In this document: positions 43,300-51,918 of the stretch, piece by piece | Layout of the letters: each line of letters begins with the position of its first letter | Numbering within the stretch: position 1 is the stretch's first letter | Source of the DNA: Mycobacterium sp. 1164966.3 | Lineage (GTDB): Bacteria; Actinomycetota; Actinomycetes; Mycobacteriales; Mycobacteriaceae | Reading direction: 5' to 3' | Assembly (NCBI RefSeq): GCF_001665395.1 | Contig: NZ_LZSG01000005.1 | Coordinates: 248,001 to 312,000, forward strand | DNA length: 64,000 nucleotides | Notes under the pieces: generated by a model | Databases searched by the model: none | Seen by the model: only the letters and a program-made list of their open reading frames with translations | What the model was told of the DNA's origin: nothing | Position numbers and translations under genes: made by a program

Positions 43300-44865
43300 T
43301 CAAGTAACAAGTTGCTTGCGCAGCACCTTGCCGGCCGGGTTGCGTGGAATGCTGTCGACGAGGTTGATGTCCCGGGGCTGCTCGAATCGAGATACCTTGC
43401 CCTTCAAATACTCTCGTATCACCGACTCGTCGATGTCGCTGCCGGGCCGCGGAACGATGAAGGCAGCCAGTCGCCGCCCGAACTTCTCGTCGGGCACCCC
43501 GATCACCGCGTTTTCGGCGATACCGGGGTGTTGGGCAAGCGCGTTTTCCAGTGCCCGCGGGTAGACGTTTTCGCCGCCCGAGACGATCATGTCGTCCTCG
43601 CGACCGACGATGTAGAGCCGTCCCGAATTGTCGAGGTAGCCCATGTCACCCGTGCTGGTCATGCGGTCGATGCGGGCTTTGCCTCCGCCGTCGGTGTATC
43701 CATCCGCGCCCAATTCACCGCCCACGAAGATGCGGCCGGTCACACGCGGCCCGACCGGCCTGCCGTTTCTGTCGAAGATGCGCACCGGACATCCCGCGAC
43801 CGGTCTTCCGACCGTCTCCGGGGCATTACGCACTTCGACCGGTGTGGCCAGCGCGCCGATGCCAACCTCGGTGGAGCCGTAGGCGTTGTAGAGGACGTCA
43901 CCGTAAGCATCCATGAAGCGTCGCGACAGGCTGGGATCGAGGCGATCGCCGCTGGAGAGCACCACCCGCAGGCACGGTAAAGCGTTGCGCGCCCGCACCC
44001 GCTGCGGCAGGTCAAGAATGCGCGCCAGCATGATGGGGACCACGCTCATCGCGTCGGCACGCTGCAGCGATGCCTGCGCCAGCGTGGTCTCGGGATCGAA
44101 GCGCCGATGGGTCAGCACGGTACCGCCCAGGCTCACGGTCAGCATCAGCACACCGAACCCGAGACCATGGAACATGGGTACTGCCAACGCGATTCGCGAC
44201 CCGACGCGTAGCCGCGTGCGCTCCAGAATAGTGACGCCGACGCCCACTCCCGAACTTAGTCGCGGTGCCCGCGGCACTCCCTTGGGTATGCCGGTGGTGC
44301 CCGACGTGAGCAACACGAGGCGGCCCGTCGCCGCGACCTTCGGCCGGGAATCGCCGGGTTGCGTCTCGACTGTTGCCGGATCGATCACCGTGACGCGCCC
44401 ATCGCACTCGCGTATCTGCCCGCTGAATTCCTCGTCGGCGAACATCGCCTTGACCTGGTGCGAATCCAGCGCGCCGGCAAGCGCATTGAGGCGGAACTCC
44501 GTGCTCACCAGCACCACGTCGGCGCCGACGAGGGCGACCGCGAACACCGCTGCGACGAAGTTGCGTCCATTGCGGCACATGACTCCCACCGCCTCGCCGG
44601 GTCCGGCGCCGCCGCGAGAGAGCTCGCGCGCAAGTGATTCGACCTGGGACTGCAGCTCTCGATAGCTCAGCGCGCCGTCGTCGTCGATGATCGCCGTCCG
44701 GTCCGGCCACCGTGCGGCCGAAATGGCAAGCAACGTATACAGATTGGTGCCTCCCCGGTACAGCTCGCGGATCAACCGCAACAGTGGGACCGGCGCAGGA
44801 GGACTGAGCAGTCCGGAAAAAGCCAAGCCCCGCACCGCGGTGGCGGCGACGCTACCGGTCGTCAT
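43300..44865 (-). CDS. Acyl-CoA synthetase (FadD12-like)
   Basis: A 521-aa AMP-forming ligase: LLTSGTTGIPKGVPR (A3), YGSTEVG (A5), STGDMGYLDNSGR (A7), GREDDMIVSGGENVYPRALE (A8) and RNPAGKVLRKQL with the C-terminal lysine. The N-terminal ~45 residues resemble the FadD12/FadD2 group of mycobacterial ligases. Its ATG overlaps the stop of the upstream SDR (ATGA), so both are made from one message. Likely substrates are fatty acids, but this is not determinable here. Confidence 0.9.
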   Translation of the reverse strand: MTTGSVAATAVRGLAFSGLLSPPAPVPLLRLIRELYRGGTNLYTLLAISAARWPDRTAIIDDDGALSYRELQSQVESLARELSRGGAGPGEAVGVMCRNGRNFVAAVFAVALVGADVVLVSTEFRLNALAGALDSHQVKAMFADEEFSGQIRECDGRVTVIDPATVETQPGDSRPKVAATGRLVLLTSGTTGIPKGVPRAPRLSSGVGVGVTILERTRLRVGSRIALAVPMFHGLGFGVLMLTVSLGGTVLTHRRFDPETTLAQASLQRADAMSVVPIMLARILDLPQRVRARNALPCLRVVLSSGDRLDPSLSRRFMDAYGDVLYNAYGSTEVGIGALATPVEVRNAPETVGRPVAGCPVRIFDRNGRPVGPRVTGRIFVGGELGADGYTDGGGKARIDRMTSTGDMGYLDNSGRLYIVGREDDMIVSGGENVYPRALENALAQHPGIAENAVIGVPDEKFGRRLAAFIVPRPGSDIDESVIREYLKGKVSRFEQPRDINLVDSIPRNPAGKVLRKQLVT

Positions 44866-45755
44866 GCGTCATCCCGCCGCCGGTCGCCGGATTCGGTGAA
44901 AAACCGGCGGTGCCAGATCCGGGCCGCGTAGTCGGCCGGCCCGGCCAGCACCACCGAGGCGATCTCGGCCGGCCACACCCACGGCGGTTCGATGGTGCGC
45001 GGCCGCTCGATGATCGCTTTCGCGATCGAGTCGGCCGCCTGGTCCGGATACAACCCCGGCAACCTCCCCAGCATCGGCGTCGGCTCAATCATGCGGGTAC
45101 GGACCAACGCGAAGTAGACCGACGTGACGTCGACGCCGTCGCTGTGCAGTTCCGGTGCCACACTGCGCAGCCAGCGATCGAACGCCCCTTTCGACGCCTG
45201 GTAGGCGCCCCATTGTGGGCCGGGCACGACACGCACGCCGACGCTCGACACATTCACGATGTGGCCACGCCCGTTCTCCCGCATGGCCGGTAGCACGCCG
45301 AGCAGCAGCCAGATCGGCCCTAGGTAGTTGATGTCGATCGTGCGCTGGAAATCGTGCGGGCGGTCGTACTGGTGGTGCAGCGAGCGCCGCAAAGACTTGC
45401 CCGCATTGCTCACCACGACGTCAAGCGGGCCGTGGTGCTCGGTGATCTGCTTGGTCAGCACGTTGACTGCGGTCTCGTCGCTCAGATCCGTCGGGTACAC
45501 GACCGCTGTGCCGCCGCCGGCATTGATCGACGCCGCAAGGTCGTCGAGCCGTTCCGCCGAGCGGGCCACCACCAGCACCTTCGCGCCGGCCGCAGCCAGT
45601 TTGCGGGCAGTCGCCTCGCCAATGCCGTAGGACGCCCCAGTCACCAGCACGGTCTTGCCTGAAACGGCCTTGCGCAGCCTGTCTGGATCCGATACCTGCC
45701 CCGGGTTGGCCACTCTGTCGAGTGTGGCCTCGACGGCCTGGGTAATCACATTCAT
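44862..45755 (-). CDS. Short-chain dehydrogenase/reductase
   Basis: A 297-aa SDR with a ~40-residue N-terminal extension before LVTGASYGIGEATARKL, then VVSNAGKSLRRS and YQASKGAF. The long tail (RIWHRRFFTES) is typical of mycobacterial SDRs coupled to FadD genes. I chose ATG 45755 (MNVITQAVEATLDRVA) because the extra residues from 45821 are not protein-like. It is translationally coupled to the ligase downstream (ATGA overlap), suggesting they act on the same lipid. Confidence 0.85.
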   Translation of the reverse strand: MNVITQAVEATLDRVANPGQVSDPDRLRKAVSGKTVLVTGASYGIGEATARKLAAAGAKVLVVARSAERLDDLAASINAGGGTAVVYPTDLSDETAVNVLTKQITEHHGPLDVVVSNAGKSLRRSLHHQYDRPHDFQRTIDINYLGPIWLLLGVLPAMRENGRGHIVNVSSVGVRVVPGPQWGAYQASKGAFDRWLRSVAPELHSDGVDVTSVYFALVRTRMIEPTPMLGRLPGLYPDQAADSIAKAIIERPRTIEPPWVWPAEIASVVLAGPADYAARIWHRRFFTESGDRRRDDA

Positions 45756-45882
45756 CTTCACTGCCGCATTTCGTTTCGCACACCGCCGCTGCTCGACCCT
45801 GTGCTCTCGACATGTAACCACTAGCAGACCACAACCCGATTGGGGTGCGGCGCCCAGCCTGCCTGTCGGGGAAGCCGGACGG

Positions 45883-46839
45883 TTACGCCGCGGCGCGGTT
45901 ATAGAGCCGGCGTGGGTCGATGCCGGCGCGTCGCCAGGCCGTGGCCGCCCAGGGCGCGTAGACGAACCACAGCGGCATCCGGTTGATCAGTGGATTCAGC
46001 GCGCGCATGACGGCTGCGAAGCGTTGAAAACGCTTCTCCTTCTTGGCATCCCACTGCAGGTCGCAGACCGAGCGCATCTGCGGCGGCAGGGTTCCGACCA
46101 GCACGAGGCGGGTGTAGGCATTCAGCGGCGCAGACAGGATCTTCCACAGCGGCCTGGGGATCCAGCGCGGGCCGGGGATGCCCTTGCGGATATAACCCGT
46201 GCCGTAGAGCACAGTCTTGTGTGGGACGAAGCGCTCGAGCATGGCGTCCCAATATTCGACGAACTCGTCGTACGTTTGCGGCTGGCCGCGGTCGCTGACT
46301 CCGTAGAGGCTGTACCAGATCTTGCCTTCGTTGAAGATCTGCTCCTTCTCGGCGTGCGACAGCCGCCGGATGAACATGTCGGTGTTGTAGATGACCTGGT
46401 CGACGAACGTGGCGTGCGCCCAATAAAACAACTCCGGGTTCAGCGCGTGGTATCTCGACCCGTCGCTGATGGTGCCCTTGATCGGCTTGTGGAAGTCCCG
46501 CACTGTGCGGCCCCAACCGTGAGGGTCTTCGGAATAGACGGTTTTCATTAACGGCGGCGCGGTCCGCTTGGCCCGGCCCAACGTATCGCTGAAAATCACC
46601 GAGTGGTCGAGCACGCCCTGGCCGAGCTGTTCGATGCAGTTTTCGACGCCCGCGACGCGCTGGAATCCGAAGAATTGGGTGCGGTGATCGCCATAGAACT
46701 TCCAGATCAGCGAATCGGGTCCCAGCCGCGGCGCATCGTTATTGGCTCCATCGGCAAGCACCGGCACCGCTTCTCGCACGCCGGTGTCGAATCGGGCACC
46801 GGCGCTCGACCCGGCCAGCTGGTCATTCTGGGCCGTCAT
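45883..46839 (-). CDS. DUF2236 oxygenase (MpaB / latex-clearing-protein-like)
   Basis: A 318-aa member of the DUF2236 family, which includes haem-dependent rubber oxygenase Lcp and MpaB, enzymes that cleave or oxidise isoprenoid chains. WGRTVRDFHKPIKG and LFYWAHATFVD contain conserved histidines that could ligate haem. No signal peptide is visible, so it is not secreted like Lcp. GGAGGT precedes the ATG. It is divergent from a TetR regulator, with a near-symmetric operator between them, so expression is probably repressed until an isoprenoid or fatty ligand appears. Confidence 0.85.
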   Translation of the reverse strand: MTAQNDQLAGSSAGARFDTGVREAVPVLADGANNDAPRLGPDSLIWKFYGDHRTQFFGFQRVAGVENCIEQLGQGVLDHSVIFSDTLGRAKRTAPPLMKTVYSEDPHGWGRTVRDFHKPIKGTISDGSRYHALNPELFYWAHATFVDQVIYNTDMFIRRLSHAEKEQIFNEGKIWYSLYGVSDRGQPQTYDEFVEYWDAMLERFVPHKTVLYGTGYIRKGIPGPRWIPRPLWKILSAPLNAYTRLVLVGTLPPQMRSVCDLQWDAKKEKRFQRFAAVMRALNPLINRMPLWFVYAPWAATAWRRAGIDPRRLYNRAAA

Positions 46840-46859
46840 GCCCGACCTCCATGCGACAG

Positions 46860-46885
46860 TGGAACAAAATGTTATCTTTGTTCCA
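46860..46885. promoter_or_regulatory. TetR-type operator between divergent genes
   Basis: TGGAACAAA and TTTGTTCCA are perfect 9-bp inverted arms separated by 8 bp. The site lies 21 bp from the oxygenase ATG and 41 bp from the TetR start, so one bound dimer could repress both. Confidence 0.8.
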
Positions 46886-46925
46886 ACCTAGCAACCGGTT
46901 CAAGCGTCCGCAAAGCAGGTGAGCC

Positions 46926-47522
46926 ATCAAGACCAAGCGAGCAGCACCCGAGGCGCTCACCGAACTCGATCGCGCCATCCTGGACACGGCTCGAACGGTG
47001 TTCGAGACCTACGGCGTGCGGCGCGCCAACATCGAAGACGTCGCCGCTCGCGCAGGTGTCAGCCGCAGCACCATCTACCGGCGCTTCCCCACCAAAGACG
47101 ACCTGTTCGAGCACGTCGTACTACGCGAAGCGCAGCTCTTCTTCACCACGCTGGACCAGGCCACCGCCGGCTGTGATCCGCAACAGGCCGTAGTCGAGGC
47201 CTTCGCGCTCGGCGTGCGCCTGGTCCACGACTCGCCGCTGTACTCGCGGATCGCCGACAGCGAACCGGAGCTGCTCGGCATGTTCTCCCATTCCCGCGCC
47301 TTCCCGATCTCCCAGTTCGCCGACGGAATCGCCCATACCCTGCGGCGATGCGGTGCCGACATCCCCGAGGCCGACCTCGCCAACATCGCCGACATACTGC
47401 TGCGCGTAGCCCTCGGCATCATCGTGTTCCCCACCGACCGGCTCGACACCTCGGATCCCGCGGCCGTTCGTGAATACGCAGCCCGCTATCTGGTGCCGAT
47501 CCTCGGCCGGACCGGCCGCTAG
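46926..47522 (+). CDS. TetR-family regulator, apparent ATC start
   Basis: A 198-aa TetR repressor: helix 1 (ELDRAILDTARTVFETYG), the HTH (VRRANIEDVAARAGVSRSTIYRRF) and a ligand-binding C-terminal domain. The frame is closed by a TGA at 46920-46922. Between that and the GTG at 46998 there is no ATG, GTG or TTG, yet helix 1 is encoded there. The ATC at 46926 has AGGTGAG directly upstream, so ATC initiation (IKTKRAAPEAL) is the best model; a GTG 46998 start would delete 24 residues and helix 1. It probably autoregulates with the DUF2236 gene through the operator at 46860. Confidence 0.8.
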   Translation: MKTKRAAPEALTELDRAILDTARTVFETYGVRRANIEDVAARAGVSRSTIYRRFPTKDDLFEHVVLREAQLFFTTLDQATAGCDPQQAVVEAFALGVRLVHDSPLYSRIADSEPELLGMFSHSRAFPISQFADGIAHTLRRCGADIPEADLANIADILLRVALGIIVFPTDRLDTSDPAAVREYAARYLVPILGRTGR

Positions 47523-47565
47523 CTGCCGCTGCGACCTGTCGGTGCGCTGAACTAGCCTGGATGCC

Positions 47566-48951
47566 GTGACCCGGTTTGCTGGGGCTCCGCGAACCCGCTA
47601 CGCCAGTTGCGGCGAGACCGACATCGCCTATCAGGTGTTCGGCGACGGCCCGATCGACCTCGTAGTGCTGCCGGGGCCGTCCATCCCGATCGACTGCATC
47701 GATGCCGAGCCCTCGATGTACCGCTTCCACCGGCGATTGGCATCCTTCGCCCGGGTGATCCGGCTGGACCAGCGCGGGATCGGCCTGTCGTCGCGGGTCT
47801 CCTCGCCCGACATGATCGGGCCCGAGTTCTGGGCGAAGGACGTCGTCGGCGTGATGAACGCCGTCGGATGCGAGCGGGCGACCATCGTGGCGCCCGGCTT
47901 CACCGCGATGACCGGACTCGTGCTGGCCGCCGACTACCCCGAACGGGTCAGCAGCCTGGTGATCATCAACGGCTCGGCCCGGTCGCTCTACGCGTCCGAC
48001 TACCCCATCGGCGCCACTGTCGACTCGCTCGATCCCTACACGGACCTCCTGGTCGACCCCGATGCCGTCCAGCAGGGTTTCGACATGCTCGGCATGATCG
48101 CACCCAGCGTCGTCCATGATGAGGCTTTCCGCTCCTGGTGGGACATGGCCGGTAATCGCGCCGCCTCCCCGAGCATGGCGCTGGCGATGATCAGAACCAT
48201 CCGGGCCGGCGACGTGCGGGACAAGTTGGCGCGGGTTGCCGCGCCGACCCTGATCCTGCACCGCGCCGACTCGACGTTCACGCCAGTCTCACATGGTCGG
48301 TACCTGGCCGAGCACATCGCCGAGTCCCGCCTCGTGGAACTACCCGGCGAAGACAACCTGTACTGGGTCGGCAACACCGGGCCGCTGCTCGACGAGATCG
48401 AAGAGTTCATCACCGGGATGCGGGGTGGTTCGGATACCGAGCGTCTGCTCACCACAATCATGTTCACCGACATCGTCGGGTCCACCGAGCGCGCCGCCCT
48501 GCTCGGTGATGATCGGTGGCGTGACCTGCTGGACAACCACGACACCATCGTGCGCCATGAACTGCAGCGCTTCGGCGGCCGCGAAGTCAACACCGCTGGC
48601 GACGGATTCGTCGCAACATTCAGCAGCCCCAGTGCCGCGCTCGCCTGCGCCGACGAGATCGTCGACGCGATCAGGGTGCTCGGCATCGAGGTGCGGGTCG
48701 GGATTCACGCGGGTGAGGTAGAGGTGCGCGGCGGGTTGAAAGACGACGTGGCCGGCATGGCCGTGCATATCGGTGCGCGCGTGGCCGCCCTGGCCGGGGC
48801 CAGCGAGGTACGGGTGTCGTCGACGGTGCGAGACATCGTCACCGGATCGCGGCACAGGTTCGCCGACCGCGGCGAAAGCGTCCTCAAAGGCGTGCCCGGG
48901 TTGTGGCGGATGTATGCCCTGGAGCGCGAGCACGCGGTCGTCGCGCGCTAG
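47566..48951 (+). CDS. Alpha/beta-hydrolase-adenylate cyclase fusion (Rv1900c type)
   Basis: A 461-aa fusion of an N-terminal alpha/beta-hydrolase domain (~1-285) and a C-terminal class III nucleotide cyclase domain (~295-455). Metal-binding Asp302 is in IMFTDIVGS and Asp346 in NTAGDGF. Asn342 replaces the usual substrate-specifying lysine and His401 (VHIGAR) replaces the transition-state asparagine, the same noncanonical pattern that I recall for M. tuberculosis Rv1900c. In the hydrolase half the nucleophile elbow reads APGFTAMTG, with threonine instead of serine, so it may be a ligand sensor. The start is GTG. It follows the TetR gene in the same direction after 43 bp. Confidence 0.9.
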   Translation: MTRFAGAPRTRYASCGETDIAYQVFGDGPIDLVVLPGPSIPIDCIDAEPSMYRFHRRLASFARVIRLDQRGIGLSSRVSSPDMIGPEFWAKDVVGVMNAVGCERATIVAPGFTAMTGLVLAADYPERVSSLVIINGSARSLYASDYPIGATVDSLDPYTDLLVDPDAVQQGFDMLGMIAPSVVHDEAFRSWWDMAGNRAASPSMALAMIRTIRAGDVRDKLARVAAPTLILHRADSTFTPVSHGRYLAEHIAESRLVELPGEDNLYWVGNTGPLLDEIEEFITGMRGGSDTERLLTTIMFTDIVGSTERAALLGDDRWRDLLDNHDTIVRHELQRFGGREVNTAGDGFVATFSSPSAALACADEIVDAIRVLGIEVRVGIHAGEVEVRGGLKDDVAGMAVHIGARVAALAGASEVRVSSTVRDIVTGSRHRFADRGESVLKGVPGLWRMYALEREHAVVAR

Positions 48952-48963
48952 CGAAGGAGCCCT

Positions 48964-49701
48964 ATGACCGACGTGAATCTCTCGATGCCGCCGGCGTTGC
49001 GCCGGGCCCTGGATCTGCTCATCGATCCGCCCGCGCATCCGGACGTCAGCAAGGGGTATCTCGATCTGCTGGGCACCGCATCCGACACCGTGCCGAAGAA
49101 CACCGGCGCGATCCAGGCCGCCTGGGCGTCACCGGTCGGGTCGATGCTCTACGACAACGCACAAGCCCTGAGTCGCCGCGTGCTCAGCGCGTGGCAGCAC
49201 CCCGTCGAGTGGCTCAGCATCCCGTCGGGCGGCGTCGCGCTGGACGTCGGCTCCGGCCCGGGTAACGTGACCGCGTCGTTGGCCCGCGCCGCCGGGCCGG
49301 ACGGCCTGGCACTGGGTGTGGACATCTCCGAGCCGATGCTTACCCGCGCGGTGCGCGCCGAAGCCGGCCCGCAAGTCGGCTTCCTGCGCGCCGACGCACA
49401 ACGACTTCCGTTGCGCGACAGTGTTTTCGATGCAGTAGTCTCGATCGCCATGCTGCAGCTGATTCCCGATCCGGCGGCGGCGCTCGCCGAGATGGCGCGG
49501 GTGCTGCGGCCAGGTGGACGGCTGGCGGTGATGGTCCCCACCGCGGGGCGTGCCGCCCGGTTCTGGCGCATGTTGCCGAACACCGGCGCGCACGCGTTCG
49601 ACGACGACGAAATCGCCGACACGCTGGAAGACCACGAATTCGTCAGCGTGCGAGTCAAGACCCTCGGAGTATTTCAGTGGGTGCGCGGCAAAAAAGGATG
49701 A
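48964..49701 (+). CDS. Class I SAM-dependent methyltransferase
   Basis: A 245-aa methyltransferase (Methyltransf_11 type): motif I is LDVGSGPGNVTASLA (~91-105), motif II LGVDISEPML, and a post-motif stretch with FDAVVSIAMLQLIPDPAAALAEMARVLRPGG. GAAGGAG precedes the ATG, and it starts 12 bp after the cyclase stop, so it is probably cotranscribed. The acceptor is unknown. A ~90-residue N-terminal part before the SAM fold is longer than the minimal family. Confidence 0.85.
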   Translation: MTDVNLSMPPALRRALDLLIDPPAHPDVSKGYLDLLGTASDTVPKNTGAIQAAWASPVGSMLYDNAQALSRRVLSAWQHPVEWLSIPSGGVALDVGSGPGNVTASLARAAGPDGLALGVDISEPMLTRAVRAEAGPQVGFLRADAQRLPLRDSVFDAVVSIAMLQLIPDPAAALAEMARVLRPGGRLAVMVPTAGRAARFWRMLPNTGAHAFDDDEIADTLEDHEFVSVRVKTLGVFQWVRGKKG

Positions 49702-49713
49702 GCCCTACCGCCG

Positions 49714-50523
49714 CTACTGGTCCCGTTTGAGTGCGGGGTGGCTGCGCGCCAGGAAGGGCAGCAGCAACTCCGGCGGCGTGACCCGGGAAAGCGACGCAGC
49801 CACGCGGTTGACCCGCCCCGGGATGACGACGGCTTTGCCGGCCGCGAGACCGTCGATACCGGCCTGCGCGACCTGGTCGGCCGGAATCCACATCACCTTC
49901 GGCAGTGCCGAGTCGGCTTCCTCCTTGGAAAAGCCGGCCGCTTCGCCGAATCCGGTGTCCACCGGCCCCGGACACAGCGCGGTCGCGTTGACCCCGGTGC
50001 CACGCAATTCTCCGCGCAGGCTGTGGGTGTAGGACAACACGAACGCCTTGGCGGCGCCGTAGGCCGCCTGGCCCGGCAGGGGTTGGAACGCGGCTGTCGA
50101 CGCCACGTTGAGCACCGCACCTCGATGCCGGTCGACCATTCCCGGCAGGAACCTGCTGCACAGGTCGACTACCGCGGCGACATCGACCTCGACCAGGTTG
50201 AGTTCTTTTTCCGGAACCGATTTCGCGACGGGCCCGGTGGTCGAGAGCCCCGCGTTGTTGACCAGGATGTCGGGGACCAGACCCAGCGCCGTCACCCGGT
50301 CCGGCAAAGCCGCTCGGTCCTCTCGGTTCGACAGGTCGGCGGGTAACGGGTGGGCGTGCGTGCCCAGCCGTCCGGCGAGTTCTTCGAGCCGATCGGCGCT
50401 GCGGGCTACCAGCACGACCTGATAGCCGCGCTGGGCGAGTATCCGCGCAAATTCCTCGCCAATGCCGGACGAGGCGCCGGTGACGATGGCCGCGCGGTCT
50501 TTCTCTGGTGGTGGGAGAGCCAT
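49714..50523 (-). CDS. Short-chain dehydrogenase/reductase
   Basis: A 269-aa SDR: IVTGASSGIGEEFARIL, ILVNNAGLSTTG, YGAAKAFVLSY, and a C-terminal tail (RVTPPELLLPFLARS) like that of SDRs acting on long-chain or membrane-bound substrates, as in the YqjQ/KDSR-like group. It converges on the methyltransferase gene, 12 bp apart. The SRPBCC gene upstream in the same direction (gap 19 bp) may share its message. The substrate is unknown. Confidence 0.88.
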   Translation of the reverse strand: MALPPPEKDRAAIVTGASSGIGEEFARILAQRGYQVVLVARSADRLEELAGRLGTHAHPLPADLSNREDRAALPDRVTALGLVPDILVNNAGLSTTGPVAKSVPEKELNLVEVDVAAVVDLCSRFLPGMVDRHRGAVLNVASTAAFQPLPGQAAYGAAKAFVLSYTHSLRGELRGTGVNATALCPGPVDTGFGEAAGFSKEEADSALPKVMWIPADQVAQAGIDGLAAGKAVVIPGRVNRVAASLSRVTPPELLLPFLARSHPALKRDQ

Positions 50524-50542
50524 ACCGGGACCCTACCGGGCC

Positions 50543-51010
50543 TCAGGCATTGGCGCCCGAGTCGGACGCCTGGGCAAGCACGGCCAGCCGGTCCAGGGAG
50601 GCGCGCAGCATGTCGCGTGTGGTCGCACGGGCACGGGTCAGGCGGACGGGATCGGTCAGCTGTGTCCAGTCGTAGGTGTGGGTCACGCGGGTGAGGTCGG
50701 TGCTCACCGGCTCGAGCAGCCAGCGCCACAGGTGGCCGGGCGGTGTCTTACCGGGTTCTGCTGGCCGCCAAGCGATTTGGCTTCCCTCGATGAATTCGAC
50801 GACGTGGTTCTCCCGCACACCACCTTGGGTCAACGTCATCTTGAACACGTCGCCGGCCTGCCGGACACGCTGGCCTTGCGCTGCCGAGGCAAGGTTGTTG
50901 TTGCCGTCCCAACTTGGCTGCAGGGACGGGTCGGCGATGAGGTCGAAAATCCGCTGCGCGTTCGCCGCGATGATGCGGGTTACGCTCACAATTCGTTCTT
51001 CGGGTTCCAT
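50543..51010 (-). CDS. SRPBCC family protein
   Basis: A 155-aa SRPBCC protein (MEPEERIVSVTRIIAANAQR) with an N-terminal helix, central strand region (VFKMTLTQGG, HVVEFIEGSQIAWRP) and a C-terminal helix (TTRDMLRASLDRLAVLA). Such proteins bind lipophilic molecules. The ATG at 51010 is used; four more in-frame residues are possible. It is probably the first gene of a two-gene unit with the SDR. Confidence 0.8.
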   Translation of the reverse strand: MEPEERIVSVTRIIAANAQRIFDLIADPSLQPSWDGNNNLASAAQGQRVRQAGDVFKMTLTQGGVRENHVVEFIEGSQIAWRPAEPGKTPPGHLWRWLLEPVSTDLTRVTHTYDWTQLTDPVRLTRARATTRDMLRASLDRLAVLAQASDSGANA

Positions 51011-51048
51011 GACGCAATCCAAGCACGTCGAGCTTGACGTCCGCGTCG

Positions 51049-51213
51049 TCAGCAGCGCTCAGCGCCTCGTTGCATCAGCTGTGGGCCGTTGCCGAGGTGG
51101 CGAGGCCTGCGCCTCAGCAAGGCGTAGAAGGCGTCACACGCTCGCGCCCGGAGGGGCGCGGCCACAACCAAGTTGTCAGGGCTCTGGTCGGTCCAGGTCT
51201 GGATAATCGGCAT
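51049..51213 (-). CDS. Small hypothetical protein (doubtful)
   Basis: A 54-aa frame starting MPIIQTWTDQSPDNLVV, with AAAGGA 10 bp before the ATG. The tail is Arg-rich. It is possible but weak; the rest of the gap to the HxlR gene holds a hairpin. The family was not recognised. Confidence 0.35.
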   Translation of the reverse strand: MPIIQTWTDQSPDNLVVAAPLRARACDAFYALLRRRPRHLGNGPQLMQRGAERC

Positions 51214-51291
51214 GCGCGTGGTCCTTTCGAAAGTTCCCCGCTGCAACGAATTTCATCGCGGATGATTTACCATCATGCCGCGCCCCGGTAA

Positions 51292-51318
51292 ACACCACGC
51301 AAAGCGGTACTGTGGTGT
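51292..51318. terminator. Hairpin downstream of the HxlR gene
   Basis: ACACCAC and GTGGTGT pair over a 13-nt loop, 44 bp beyond the stop of the leftward HxlR gene. A terminator is likely; no U tract is visible. Confidence 0.4.
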
Positions 51319-51361
51319 CCCGCACAGCATGAGCCGTTACGAGCACCTCGTCACATTCGCA

Positions 51362-51856
51362 TTAGGGCGGGCAGGCGATGCGTGCCGTCGTCTCCGAAAG
51401 CGACACGTCGTGTCCTGCACCGCAATGAATCTGGGGAACAAGTGCGGCGCCGCATCCTTCGTGAATGAATTCCAGTGCTTTGGTCTCGCCCTGCAACAGC
51501 CTGCCGAACTCAATCAGGCTCAGAAGTACCGGAAACAGGTCCCGGCCGCGTTCGGTGAGCACATACTCGTGGCGCGTCCGCTGCCCGGGCTGCCGATACG
51601 GCTGCTTGGCCAGCAGCCCGGCGTCGACAAGCTGGCGCAGACGCTTCGCTGCGATCTGTTCGGTGACGCCCGCACGGCGCGCCAGATCGTCGAAACGCCG
51701 CCCGCCCCAGAGCACCTCGCGGAGCAACACCATCGCCGAATGGGTACCGATCAACTCGAGCGCATGCTCCATCGGACAGAGGTCGGCGACCGTCCAACTG
51801 TCGCGATCAGCAAGCGGACCCGCCAGCTTCATCACTCCGGAACCATCCGTGTTCAT
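51362..51856 (-). CDS. HxlR-family transcriptional regulator
   Basis: A 164-aa winged-helix regulator of the HxlR family: CPMEHALELIGTHSAMVLLREVLWGGRRFDDL, then the GVTEQIAAKRLRQLVDAGLL recognition region and the PYRQPGQRTRHEYVLTERG wing, all in the family order. The C-terminal ~45 residues contain a cysteine pair. HxlR proteins often sense aldehydes, quinones or redox stress. A small palindrome (51886) sits just upstream. The esterase gene lies upstream in the same direction. Confidence 0.88.
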   Translation of the reverse strand: MNTDGSGVMKLAGPLADRDSWTVADLCPMEHALELIGTHSAMVLLREVLWGGRRFDDLARRAGVTEQIAAKRLRQLVDAGLLAKQPYRQPGQRTRHEYVLTERGRDLFPVLLSLIEFGRLLQGETKALEFIHEGCGAALVPQIHCGAGHDVSLSETTARIACPP

Positions 51857-51885
51857 CGTTGTGACACTACGCGCTGACTTGACTT

Positions 51886-51901
51886 GAGGCTAGCCAGCCT
51901 C
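51886..51901. promoter_or_regulatory. Inverted repeat upstream of the HxlR gene
   Basis: GAGGCT-AGCC-AGCCTC has perfect 6-bp arms. It lies 29 bp upstream of the HxlR ATG and 17 bp beyond the esterase stop, so it may be an autoregulatory operator or an esterase terminator. Confidence 0.4.
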
Positions 51902-51918
51902 GCACGCCACGCTGTCAA

